From: Edaphosphingomonas laterariae
Lineage (GTDB): Bacteria > Pseudomonadota > Alphaproteobacteria > Sphingomonadales > Sphingomonadaceae
NCBI RefSeq assembly: GCF_900188165.1
Contig: NZ_FZOS01000013.1
Coordinates: 29,535-93,534, forward strand
Length of the DNA stretch: 64,000 nt
Direction of reading: 5' to 3'
Position 1 is the first letter of the stretch, and every line of letters begins with the position of its first letter. Below are positions 8,140-18,330 of the stretch, one piece after another. The translations under genes were made by a program, and so were the position numbers. Under the pieces are notes generated by a model, which saw nothing but the letters and a program-made list of their open reading frames with translations, was not told the DNA's origin and did not search any database.

Positions 8140-9237
8140 TCAGGCCGCGCGGACGCGGGTGATGATCTCCTCGTAACGCCGCGACAGATCCTCGTTCACA
8201 TATTCGGCATATTCGCTGTTGCCGAGATTGGGCGGGAAGATCACGTCGCTATTCTTGTAGGCGTCGTCCATCAGTGCCTTCGCCGCTGCGTTGGGCGTCG
8301 GATATTGGATGGTCTTGCTGATCTCCGCCCCGGCCTTGGCGTCGAGCAGATAGTTGATGAACTCATGCGCCACATCGGGGTTGGGCGCGCCCTTGGGGAT
8401 CGCCAGGCAATCGGACGAAATCTGGCTGCCCTCCTTGGGGACGACGAAGCCGATATCCTTGTCCTCGCGCATGATCTGGGCGATGTCGCCATTATATTCG
8501 ATCGCGATGTCGACATCGCCGGCGAGCAGCAGATCCTGGCCATTATCCTCGTGGAACACGGCCACATTGGGCTTCTGCTTGATCAGCATGTCCTCGACCT
8601 GCTTCAGCACCGCAGGGTCGCTCGTGTTCATCGGCTTGCCGAGATATTTGATCGCCAGCCGGACGAGATCGCCCGCTTCGGAAACGAGCGCGATGCGGCC
8701 CTTGTAACGATCCGAATCGAACACCCATTTCCAGCTGTCCGGCACGCCATCCATCTTGGACTTGCGATAGCCCAGCCCCATCACCAGCCAGGTATAGGGC
8801 ATGGAATATTTGCGGCCGGGATCGAACTTGGCATCCTGGAATTCGGGCGCGACATTCTTGAAGTTCGGGATCTTGGCATGATCGAGCGGCATCAGCATGT
8901 CCGCCGCCACCATGCGCTGGACGAAATCGTTGGTCGGCACGATCACGTCATAGCCCTGGTTGCCGCCGCGCAGCTTGGCAAACAGCTCGTCATTGGTCGC
9001 GAACAAGCTCATGTTCACGTCGATGCCGCTCGCCGCCTTGAAATCGGCCAGCGTGGTTTCACCGATATAGGTGTCCCAATTGTAGAAATTGAGCGTCTTG
9101 GCCTTGGCTCCGCTCTCGCCGCCCTTGCCGCAACCGGCCAGCGAGGTGAAGCTGAGCCCCACCGCCGCGATGCCAAGCCCTGCAAGAAACCCCCGGCGAG
9201 AGGGCGGCGGCACGATCGTCGGCAGGTCGGTCATCAA
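8140..9237 (-). CDS. potF: Polyamine ABC transporter substrate-binding lipoprotein (PotF/PotD type)
   Basis: 365 residues. The N-terminus carries a twin-arginine motif (SRRGFLAG) and a lipobox (SLAGC), so it is likely a Tat-exported lipoprotein. The mature part begins with TLNFYNWDTYIGETTLADF, the classic spermidine/putrescine-binding signature. Further on are DVIVPTNDF, the acidic ligand-site segment DIAIEYNGD, and PKEGSQISSDCLAIPKGAPN. It should deliver putrescine or a related polyamine to the permeases encoded at 16.6-18.3 kb. It is divergent from the PuuB-type oxidase gene (83-bp gap) and separated from the other transport genes, though clearly part of the same catabolic locus. Confidence 0.92.
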   Translation of the reverse strand: MMTDLPTIVPPPSRRGFLAGLGIAAVGLSFTSLAGCGKGGESGAKAKTLNFYNWDTYIGETTLADFKAASGIDVNMSLFATNDELFAKLRGGNQGYDVIVPTNDFVQRMVAADMLMPLDHAKIPNFKNVAPEFQDAKFDPGRKYSMPYTWLVMGLGYRKSKMDGVPDSWKWVFDSDRYKGRIALVSEAGDLVRLAIKYLGKPMNTSDPAVLKQVEDMLIKQKPNVAVFHEDNGQDLLLAGDVDIAIEYNGDIAQIMREDKDIGFVVPKEGSQISSDCLAIPKGAPNPDVAHEFINYLLDAKAGAEISKTIQYPTPNAAAKALMDDAYKNSDVIFPPNLGNSEYAEYVNEDLSRRYEEIITRVRAA

Positions 9238-9320
9238 AGCCCCCTTCTGCTATGTCGCGGGAAAGCTAAGATCACAGATCGCGGCCGTCAATGCCGCGTT
9301 GCAACAGCGGGGCCGATTTG

Positions 9321-10616
9321 ATGCAGGGGCTGAACGACGATCCCGACTATCCTCCCTCCTGGTATGCCGCCACGGCGCAATCGGGCCCGCCTGCCCCGCC
9401 GCTCGATGGCGATGTGCAATGCGATGTCTGCATCATCGGCGGTGGCTATACCGGGCTCGGCGCCGCGCTCCGGCTGGCGCAGGCCGGCATCGCCGTCCGT
9501 CTGATCGATCAGGCGCGGATCGGCTGGGGCGCGTCGGGCCGCAATGGCGGGCAGGCGCATGTCGGCCAGCGCCGCGATCCCGAATGGCTGGAACGCGCGG
9601 TCGGGCCGGACGACGCCCGCCATCTCTGGCGGATCGCGATCGATGCGCGCGATCATCTCGATCGCCTGATCGCGGATCATGGCATCGCCTGCGATTTCAC
9701 CCCCGGGCTGTTCCACGTGGATCACAAGCGCCGCTATTGCGCCCACAGCCGCGCGGCGGTGGAGAGATTGCGGACCCATTATGATTATCCGCATGTCGAC
9801 TATGTCGATGGCGAACAGCTCGCCGAAATGCTCGGCGCGCGTGGCTATCATGGCGGCATTCTCGATCGGCGCGGCGGCCATCTCCACCCGCTCAACCTCG
9901 CACTGGGCATGGCGCGCGCCGCATATGCCGCAGGGGCCCGCCTTCACGAACGCACCCGTGCGACGGGGCTCGCCCGCGCCACCGGCGGCTGGCGGGTCAC
10001 AACCGATCGCGGCACCATCAGCGCAGCGCGCGTCATCCTCGCCGGCAACGGCTATCTACACGGACTTTCGCGGCCCGTCGAAGCGCGGGTGATGCCGATC
10101 AACAATTACATCGCCGTCACCGAACCGCTGGGCGAGGCGCGCGCCCGCTCGCTGATCCGCGATAATGTCGCGGTCTCCGATTCACGCTTCGTCGTCTATT
10201 ATTTCCGCCTGACTCCCGATCACCGCCTGCTCTTCGGCGGTGGCGAAAATTATCGCTGGCGTTTTCCCGCCGACATTCCCGGCTTCGTCCGCCCGCACAT
10301 GCTCCGCGTCTTCCCGCAGCTCGCCGATGCGCGGCTGGAATATGGCTGGGGCGGCACCCTCGCCATCACACCCACCCGCATGCCCTTTGTCCGCGATCTC
10401 GAACCCGGCCTCACCGCAATCGGCGGCTATTCCGGTCTCGGCGTCGTGCTGGCACCCTATTTCGGCAAGCTGATCGGCGATGCGATCGTCGCCGGCAGCG
10501 ACGATTTCAACCGTCTCACCCGCCTGCCGGTGCCGCCCTTCCCTGGCGGCCGTTGGCTGCGCTGGCCGACGCTCGTCGCCGCCATGTCGATGTTCGCGCT
10601 TCGGGATCGCTTGTAA
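9321..10616 (+). CDS. puuB: Gamma-glutamylputrescine oxidase-type FAD oxidoreductase
   Basis: 431 residues from the ATG at 9321, close to E. coli PuuB (426). The N-terminal DPDYPPSWYAATA is followed by a Rossmann FAD motif (CIIGGGYTGLGAAL), the ASGRNGGQ segment, DRRGGHLHPLNLALGMARAAY, and the C-terminal FAD contact IGGYSGLGVV, with PFPGGRWLRWP near the end. It should oxidise gamma-glutamylputrescine to the aldehyde with release of ammonia and H2O2. An upstream in-frame ATG at 9291 would add ten residues without family similarity. It runs opposite to the rest of the polyamine locus and ends 12 bases before the convergent aminotransferase gene. It also contains a parS-like 16-mer (9709-9724). 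Confidence 0.9.
   Translation: MQGLNDDPDYPPSWYAATAQSGPPAPPLDGDVQCDVCIIGGGYTGLGAALRLAQAGIAVRLIDQARIGWGASGRNGGQAHVGQRRDPEWLERAVGPDDARHLWRIAIDARDHLDRLIADHGIACDFTPGLFHVDHKRRYCAHSRAAVERLRTHYDYPHVDYVDGEQLAEMLGARGYHGGILDRRGGHLHPLNLALGMARAAYAAGARLHERTRATGLARATGGWRVTTDRGTISAARVILAGNGYLHGLSRPVEARVMPINNYIAVTEPLGEARARSLIRDNVAVSDSRFVVYYFRLTPDHRLLFGGGENYRWRFPADIPGFVRPHMLRVFPQLADARLEYGWGGTLAITPTRMPFVRDLEPGLTAIGGYSGLGVVLAPYFGKLIGDAIVAGSDDFNRLTRLPVPPFPGGRWLRWPTLVAAMSMFALRDRL
9709..9724 (+). other. Imperfect parS-like 16-mer (left side of origin)
   Basis: TGTTCCACGTGGATCA differs from TGTTTCACGTGAAACA at three positions. It is the exact reverse complement of the 16-mer at 54225-54240. It lies within coding sequence. 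Confidence 0.35.
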
Positions 10617-10628
10617 GGCGTCGTCCGC

Positions 10629-11944
<1,316 letters not shown>

Positions 11945-11948
<4 letters not shown>

Positions 11949-13294
11949 ACCTTCAGCAAGAGATGGTCACGCTCCCACGAACTGATCACGCCCTGATAGG
12001 CGTTCAGCTCGTCGGCCTTGATGAGCAGGAAGGCGCGGACGAATTTTTCGCCCAGCAGTTCGATCACATCGGCGCATTCGGTGAAGCGATCGAGCCCCTC
12101 GTCGAGATTGCGGGGCAGCGTGCGCTGGTAGAGATAGGCATTGCCTTCCACCATCGGCGCGGGCTCGATCCGGTCGCGCACGCCGAGATAGCCGCAGACC
12201 AGCGACGCGGCGAGCGCGAGATAGGGATTGGCGTCAGCGCCCGGCGTGCGGTTCTCGATCCGGGTATTGGCGACATCGGTAATCGGCACGCGCAGCCCGC
12301 AGCTGCGATTATCATAGCCCCATTGCAGGTTGATCGGTGCGGCATGGCCCGGCCGCATGCGGCGGAAGCTGTTGATATTCGGCGCGAACAACGGCGCACA
12401 TTCGGGCAGATAGCGTTGCAGCCCGCCGACGAAATGGCGGAAGGTCTGCGACAGCCCGTCCGGTTTTTCGCCGAACAGGTTGCGCCCGGTCAGCTTGTCA
12501 TTGGCGGAGATATGGAGGTGCATCGCGCTGCCCGGCTGATGCTCCATCGGCTTGGCCATGAAGGTGGCATAGACGCCGTGCTTCAGCGCCACCTGGCGGA
12601 CGATGCGCTTGAACACCAGCACCTGATCGCACAGGTGGATCGCATCGCCATGGTTGAAGTTGATCTCGAGCTGGGCGGTCCCCGCCTCGTGGATCATCGT
12701 GTCGAGATGGAGCGAGGCATCCTCTGCCTGCTCGTAAATATCCTCGATCAGATCCTCATATTCGGTCACCGCTTCGAGCCCGTAAGGCTGGGGTGCGGTC
12801 TCCGCCCGGCCCGATCGCCCGGCCGGCGGCTCCAGCGGCAAATCGGGATCGGTGTTGATCTTGGTCAGGTAGAATTCGAGCTCGGGGGCGACCACCACCT
12901 CCCAGCCCATCTTGTCATACAGGCCCAGCACCTTCTTCAGCACATGGCGCGGGGCGATTTCGAACGGATCGCCATTCTTGTGATGCGCGTCGGCGAACAC
13001 GAAGGCGGTCGGCGTCTTGAACCCCGGCGCGACGCACAGCGAGGCCGGATCGGGATGGAGCGACACGTCCGGGTCGCTGAAGCTCTCCGCCTCCGAAGGC
13101 TCGTCGGCATATTCACCGGTCACGGTGACGCTGAAGATGCTGCTCGGCATCCGCAGCGAACCATTATGCACCGATTGCAGGAATTTCTGCGCCGGCCACA
13201 CCTTGCCGCGGATGACGCCATTCATGTCGGGGACGAGACATTCGATCTCGCTGATCCCGTTCGCCGCGATCCACTCGCGGAAGCTGGTACTCAT
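11945..13294 (-). CDS. puuA: Glutamine-synthetase-like gamma-glutamylpolyamine synthetase 1 (PuuA type)
   Basis: 449 residues, a type-I glutamine-synthetase fold. The N-terminal domain has ECLVPDMNGVIRGK, typical of PuuA/GlnT-like ligases. The catalytic domain has ELEFYL, the substrate-loop QLEINFNHGDA, FMAKP, GSAMHLHIS, NSFRRMRPGHAAP, and the ENRTPGADANPYLALA metal/ATP site. It should join glutamate to putrescine using ATP. It sits 9 bases after the SpuC-type aminotransferase gene and overlaps the next aminotransferase gene by 4 bases. A second, diverged ligase lies at 18331-19704; which one acts on putrescine cannot be decided from sequence. Confidence 0.88.
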
Positions 13295-13303
13295 AAAATC
13301 ACC

Positions 13304-14713
13304 TCACCCCAACGTCTCCACCTCGACATGATCAGGCGCGTGCATCTTCGCCAGCACGGCCGCGCTTTCGTCCAGCGCGGCACGGATGATCGCGATCATC
13401 CGGTCCACCTCGTCATGCGTGATCACGAAAGGCGGGCACATCACGATCGTGTCGCGGATCGCGCGCACCATCAGCCCGCCGGCGATGCAGGCGTCGCGCA
13501 CCACCGGGCCGGCCGCGCCCTCCTTGCCGGTGAAACGCTGGTTGGTGCCCTTGGCGGACACGATCTCCACCGCGCCCAGCAGCCCGCAGCTGCGCGTCTC
13601 GCCCACCAGCGGATGATCGTCGAGGCTCTTCAGCGCCCTGGCGAAATGGGGGCCGATATCGCCGGCGACGCGATCGACCAGCTTTTCGCGCTCGATGATC
13701 TCCAGGTTGCGCAGCGCCACCGCCGCGGCCACCGGATGGCCCGAATAGGTGTAGCCATGGACGAAATCGTCATTGCTGGCCCGCAGCGTCTCGACGATCT
13801 CGTGGCTGACCCCAGTGGCCGAAATCGGCAGATAGCCGGACGACAACCCCTTCGCCATCGAAACGATGTCGGGCGTATAGCCGAAACGCTGAAATCCGAA
13901 CCACTTACCCAGCCGGCCAAAGCCGGTGATCACCTCGTCCGACACCAGCAATATGCCATATTTCCGGCAGATCGCTTCCACCCGCGCCCAATAGCCGGGC
14001 GGCGGGATGATGACGCCGCCGGCGCCCTGCACGGGTTCGCCGATGAACGCCGCCACCTTGTCCGGCCCCACGCTCAGGATGCGCGCCTCGATCTCGTCGG
14101 CGGCGCGCTGGCCGAACGCCTCCGCATCCTCGCCAAAGCCCTCACCGAACTGATAGGGCTGCATCACATGTTCGATCCCCGGGATCGGCAGCCCGCCCTG
14201 CGCATGCATGAACGCCATGCCGCCCAGGCTCGCACCGGCCACGGTCGATCCGTGATAGGCATTGCGCCGGCTGATGAACACTTGGCGCTCGGGCTTGCCC
14301 TTCAGCGTCCAATAATGGCGGACGAGCCGAAACACGGTGTCGTTCGATTCCGAGCCCGACGAGTTGAAGAACACATGCTGCAATTCGCCGCCCAGCAGCC
14401 CCGCGATCTTGGTCGCCAGCTCCACCGCCGGCACCGTCGCGGTGCGGAAGAAGCTGTTATAATAAGGCAGCTCCAGCATCTGTTCATACGCGACCTTGGC
14501 CAGTTCCTCGCGGCCATAGCCGACATCGACGCACCACAGCCCCGCCATGCCATCCAATATGGCGTGCCCCTCGCCATCCCAGATCGTCGATCCTTCGGCG
14601 CGGGTGATGATCCGGCTGCCACCCAGATCCTGGATCAGCTTGTAATTCGCCTGCGCGGGCAGATGATGGGCAATGTCCTGCTTGCGCAGCGCGGGGATGT
14701 CGTAATTACGCAC
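13304..14713 (-). CDS. spuC: Putrescine:pyruvate aminotransferase-type class III aminotransferase
   Basis: 469 residues, with the N-terminal features of SpuC-like enzymes (HHLPAQANYKLIQDLGGSRI) rather than GabT. PLP-site landmarks are FFNSSGSESNDT, RRNAYHGST, VSDEVITGFGRLGKWFG and the Lys in MAKGLSSGYLP, with FVHGYTYSGHPVAAA further on. It should convert putrescine to 4-aminobutanal with pyruvate as acceptor, giving a second entry into GABA beside the gamma-glutamyl route. Only 3 bases separate it from the puuD start, and 9 bases from the following ligase gene. Confidence 0.88.
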   Translation of the reverse strand: MRNYDIPALRKQDIAHHLPAQANYKLIQDLGGSRIITRAEGSTIWDGEGHAILDGMAGLWCVDVGYGREELAKVAYEQMLELPYYNSFFRTATVPAVELATKIAGLLGGELQHVFFNSSGSESNDTVFRLVRHYWTLKGKPERQVFISRRNAYHGSTVAGASLGGMAFMHAQGGLPIPGIEHVMQPYQFGEGFGEDAEAFGQRAADEIEARILSVGPDKVAAFIGEPVQGAGGVIIPPPGYWARVEAICRKYGILLVSDEVITGFGRLGKWFGFQRFGYTPDIVSMAKGLSSGYLPISATGVSHEIVETLRASNDDFVHGYTYSGHPVAAAVALRNLEIIEREKLVDRVAGDIGPHFARALKSLDDHPLVGETRSCGLLGAVEIVSAKGTNQRFTGKEGAAGPVVRDACIAGGLMVRAIRDTIVMCPPFVITHDEVDRMIAIIRAALDESAAVLAKMHAPDHVEVETLG

Positions 14714-14716
14714 GGG

Positions 14717-15481
14717 TCACACACCTTCCTTGGCTGGAACGGTCGGAAAACGCTCGCCGCGCAGCACGCGGCCCATGATGCCGAAATAGCCGAGCGACGC
14801 CGCATCGCGGTCGGTCTGCCATTCGGGATGCCATTGCACGGCCAGCACCGGGGTTCCGCCGGGCGTGGCGGACACCGCCTCGATCACCCCGTCGGGTGCC
14901 GTCGCCTCCACGCTCAGCCCCTGGCCAAGCCGCTTCACCCCCTGGAAGTGAACCGAATTGACGGTCAGCCGCTCGCGCCCCAGCGCCCGCGCCAGCACGC
15001 CCTGCGGGGCGAGGGTGACGTCATGGCTGTGCGCGAACATCGGGCCGATCGGCACCCCGTCCGGCGCATGATGGGCCAGCGCCCGGCCGGCATCGCCCAG
15101 CCCGCGATCGAGCGTGCCGCCAAAGGCGACGTTGATTTCCTGGAATCCCCGGCAGATGCCGAACACCGGCTTGCCCATGGCGATCATCACGTCGATCAGC
15201 GCAAGGCTCATCTCGTCGCGGGCGGGATCGAACGGACCCTTGCCGTCGGCGTCGCCATAGCGTTCGGGGCCGACATTGGACGGGCTTCCGGTCAGCAACA
15301 GCCCGTCGATCCGCTCGGCTGCCTCGCGCGGAGTCATCAGATCAGGCCGGGCCGGAATCAGCAGCGCCGCCGCATCGGCATGGCGCATCGCCGATTCCAT
15401 ATAGCGGTCGATCACCACCTGCGCCGCTTCCTCGCCGAACGGCCGGTTGCACGCGGTGATGCCCAGCAGCGGACGGGTCAT
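14717..15481 (-). CDS. puuD: Gamma-glutamyl-GABA hydrolase (class I glutamine amidotransferase fold)
   Basis: 254 residues from the ATG at 15481, which overlaps the potG stop by ATGA. A start 14 codons upstream is possible but less likely. The protein starts RPLLGITACNR, carries LLTGSPSNVGPERYG, the nucleophile Cys in FGICRGFQEINV, and the catalytic His-Glu pair in AVQWHPEW. It hydrolyses gamma-glutamyl-GABA to glutamate and GABA, the last step of the Puu route. Its place between transport and catabolic genes supports the assignment. Confidence 0.92.
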   Translation of the reverse strand: MTRPLLGITACNRPFGEEAAQVVIDRYMESAMRHADAAALLIPARPDLMTPREAAERIDGLLLTGSPSNVGPERYGDADGKGPFDPARDEMSLALIDVMIAMGKPVFGICRGFQEINVAFGGTLDRGLGDAGRALAHHAPDGVPIGPMFAHSHDVTLAPQGVLARALGRERLTVNSVHFQGVKRLGQGLSVEATAPDGVIEAVSATPGGTPVLAVQWHPEWQTDRDAASLGYFGIMGRVLRGERFPTVPAKEGV

Positions 15482-16602
15482 GACAGCAGCACCGCCGGCG
15501 ATCGCGGATGCCAGGCCAGCCACACCGGCTGTTCCCAGTCGAAGCCCCGCTCCTCATAGCGCGCGACATTGGATCGCAGCACCTTGATCCGCGCGCCGCT
15601 GTCGACCTGCACGTCATACACCGTTTCGCTGCCCAGATAGGCGATGTGGCAGATCCGCCCCGGCACCACATTATGCCCCTCTGGCACGCCCGCCACGCGC
15701 GGCGGCAGGCCGCCGTCGGGCCGGTGCAGCATCTCGATCTTCTCAGGCCGGATCGCCGCCCATACCGCGGTCCCGGTCGCACCCGTCACGCCATGATCGA
15801 CATAGATCGGCACGGGCAATGCGGACGATGTGATCACCGCGCGGTCCGGCTCGTCCACCGTCAGCCGCCCCTCGAACATGTTCACGCTGCCGATGAAATC
15901 GGCGACGAAGCGATTGGCGGGATATTCATAAAGGTCGGTCGGGCTCGCCACCTGCTGCAACAGCCCGCGATTCATCACCGCGCAGCGCGTCGCCATGGCC
16001 AGCGCCTCGTCCTGATCGTGCGTCACCATGACGAAGGTCACGCCCACCTTGTCCTGAATCTGGGCCAGTTCGGATCGCATCGCCTCGCGCAGCTTGGCGT
16101 CGAGCGCCGACAAAGGCTCATCGAGCAGCAGCACGCGCGGCCGCTTCACCAGTGCACGCGCCAGCGCCACGCGCTGCCGTTGCCCGCCGGAAAGCTGGTC
16201 CGGCTTGCGATCCTCCATGCCGTCCAGTTTCACCAGCGCCAGCGCGTCGGCCACGCGTTCGGCGCGCTCCGCCTTGGCCACCCCGTCCATGCGCAGGCCA
16301 TAGGCAACATTGTCCGCAACGCTCATGTGCGGGAACACCGCATAGGATTGGAACACCATGTTCACCGGGCGCTTGTTGGGCGGCACCCCGGCCATATCCT
16401 CGCCATCGATCAGGATGCGGCCGTCGCTCGGCACCTCCAGCCCGGCCAGCATCCGCAGCAATGTCGTCTTGCCGCAGCCCGACGGGCCGAGCAGCGCGAA
16501 GAATTCGCCCTCCTCGATCTCCAGATTCACGTCGTCCACCGCCGTGAACTGGCCGAAGCGCTTGGTGACGCCCTCGATCCGGATCAGCGTCTTTCCCACC
16601 AT
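15478..16602 (-). CDS. potG: Polyamine ABC transporter ATP-binding protein
   Basis: 374 residues. Walker A GPSGCGKTT, Q-loop MVFQSYAVFPHM, signature LSGGQRQR, Walker B VLLLDEPLSALD and switch VTHDQDEALAM mark the CUT/PotA class. The long C-terminal part (after about residue 240) is a TOBE regulatory domain (FIGSVNMFEG, AAIRPEKIEML). It overlaps potI by one base and puuD by four. It energises uptake through the two permeases just upstream. Confidence 0.94.
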   Translation of the reverse strand: MVGKTLIRIEGVTKRFGQFTAVDDVNLEIEEGEFFALLGPSGCGKTTLLRMLAGLEVPSDGRILIDGEDMAGVPPNKRPVNMVFQSYAVFPHMSVADNVAYGLRMDGVAKAERAERVADALALVKLDGMEDRKPDQLSGGQRQRVALARALVKRPRVLLLDEPLSALDAKLREAMRSELAQIQDKVGVTFVMVTHDQDEALAMATRCAVMNRGLLQQVASPTDLYEYPANRFVADFIGSVNMFEGRLTVDEPDRAVITSSALPVPIYVDHGVTGATGTAVWAAIRPEKIEMLHRPDGGLPPRVAGVPEGHNVVPGRICHIAYLGSETVYDVQVDSGARIKVLRSNVARYEERGFDWEQPVWLAWHPRSPAVLLS

Positions 16603-17441
16603 CAGGCGCCCCCGCTCTTGGCCACTTCACGGCCCTGCAATTTCAATCCGATCGCCGTCAGCAGCACGGTCAGCACGATCAGCACGGTGGACGCGGCATT
16701 CACCTCCGGCGTCACCGAGAACCGGACCATCGAATAGACCTTCACCGGGAAGGTCACCGTGTCCGGCCCGGCGGTGAAGAAAGTGATGACGAAATCGTCG
16801 AGGCTGAGCGTGAAGGCGAGCAGTGCCCCCGCCACCAGCGCCGGGCGCATATGCGGCACCAGCACGTCCATGAACGACCGCCATTCGCTCGCCCCCAGAT
16901 CCTTGGCCGCCTCCTCCAGCTCGCGGTTGAACGACGCCAGCCGCGCGCGGACGATTACCGCGACGAAGGGGAAGCAGAAGGACACATGGGCGATGATGAT
17001 CGCACCCAGGTTGAGCGGCCAGGGCAACCCCGCCGGCCAGGGCATCACGCGCGAGAAGAAGACCAGCATCGCCACACCCATGCAGATTTCGGGCACCACG
17101 ATGGGCAACGCCAGCGTGCCTTCGAACCCGGCCTTGAACGGGAAGCGGAACCGCCAGCAGGCCACCGCGACCAGCGCGCCGAGGACGACGCTGATCGCCG
17201 TCGAAAGCGCCGCGATGGTCAGCGAATTGGTGAACGCTTCCAGCAGGCCGGCGTTGCGGAACGCCTTAAAATACCAGTCGAAGGTAAAACCGGTCCAGAT
17301 GATGTTGCGCTTCGATTCGTTGAAGCTGAACGCCATCAGGGTGATCAGCGGCGCATAAAGGAAGATCGCCACCAGCGCGATCCACAGCCGGAGCGGCCAG
17401 CGGCGCAGATAATCGAGCGGTCCGATCGCTTCGCGGCTCAT
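16602..17441 (-). CDS. potI: Polyamine ABC transporter permease (PotI/PotC type)
   Basis: 279 residues with six predicted helices, the first at about 17-42 (LWIALVAIFLYAPLITLMAF). It has the FSFNESKRN motif typical of PotC/PotI, and the cytoplasmic EAA loop reads ELEEAAKDLGASEWRSF. It overlaps potH by 4 bases and potG by 1 base, so the three are translated together. Confidence 0.92.
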   Translation of the reverse strand: MSREAIGPLDYLRRWPLRLWIALVAIFLYAPLITLMAFSFNESKRNIIWTGFTFDWYFKAFRNAGLLEAFTNSLTIAALSTAISVVLGALVAVACWRFRFPFKAGFEGTLALPIVVPEICMGVAMLVFFSRVMPWPAGLPWPLNLGAIIIAHVSFCFPFVAVIVRARLASFNRELEEAAKDLGASEWRSFMDVLVPHMRPALVAGALLAFTLSLDDFVITFFTAGPDTVTFPVKVYSMVRFSVTPEVNAASTVLIVLTVLLTAIGLKLQGREVAKSGGA

Positions 17442-18319
17442 CGCATCATCCTCCGCCGCCGGCCCGCCAGCACCGCCTGCCCCGCGATCGCGATGAAGGT
17501 CAGATACATCAGGATGAACGAAAGCGCCGCGCCGAACGGCCAGTCATTGGCGCGCTTGAACTGGCGTTCGATCACATTGGCGATCATCTGGCTGTCCGGC
17601 CCGCCCAGCAGATCCGGGGTCAGATAGCTGCCCAAAGCCGGGATGAAGGTGATCAGCAGCCCCGAAAGGATGCCCGGCAGCGCCAGCGGCACCACGATCT
17701 CGCGGATCGTGCGCAGATGCCCCGCGCCCAGGTCCAGGCTCGCTTCCAGCAATGATCGGTCCAGCCGGTCGAGCGCGGCATAAAGCGGCAGCACCAGGAA
17801 GGGCAGGTTGACGTAGACCAGCCCCAGCACCACCGCGAAATTATTGTGGAGCAGCGGCAAGGGCTCGAACGCGATGCCCAGATGCTCGGCCAGCCAGCCC
17901 AGCCCCGAATTGACATAACCTTCACGCCGCAGCACCGCCATCAGCGCATAGGTGCGGATCAAAAGGTTGGTCCAGAAAGGCAGCATGATCAGCAGCAGCA
18001 GCCACGCCTTGGCCTTGTCGGGCGCGAAGGTGATCGCCAGCGCCACCGGAAAGCCGACGATCAGGCACAGCAACGTGGTCAGCGCCGCCATCCACAGCGA
18101 TTTCAGGAAGATATCGAGATAGACCGGATCGCCGGCGCGGACATAGTGGCGAAAGGTGCCGCTGATCTCGATCGTCGTCGGCCCGACATTCTCACCAAAG
18201 CTATAGGCCCAGACGATCGCCAGCGGCACGACGAAGAACAGGAACAACCAGAAGGCCGGGGGCGAGAAGATGATGGCGAAGGGCCCCTTGGCGCGTTTCC
18301 AATCCTCTTCCATCGCCAT
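17438..18319 (-). CDS. potH: Polyamine ABC transporter permease (PotH/PotB type)
   Basis: 293 residues, six predicted helices. It shows FWLFLFFVVPLAIVWAYSF, the long first periplasmic loop with the FLKSLWMAALTTLLCLIVGFP segment, and an EAA loop LLEASLDLGAGHLRTIREIV followed by LGSYLTPDLLGGP. It pairs with PotI as a heterodimer. It starts 11 bases after the second glutamine-synthetase-like gene. Confidence 0.92.
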   Translation of the reverse strand: MAMEEDWKRAKGPFAIIFSPPAFWLFLFFVVPLAIVWAYSFGENVGPTTIEISGTFRHYVRAGDPVYLDIFLKSLWMAALTTLLCLIVGFPVALAITFAPDKAKAWLLLLIMLPFWTNLLIRTYALMAVLRREGYVNSGLGWLAEHLGIAFEPLPLLHNNFAVVLGLVYVNLPFLVLPLYAALDRLDRSLLEASLDLGAGHLRTIREIVVPLALPGILSGLLITFIPALGSYLTPDLLGGPDSQMIANVIERQFKRANDWPFGAALSFILMYLTFIAIAGQAVLAGRRRRMMR

Positions 18320-18330
18320 GCCCCCCAGCT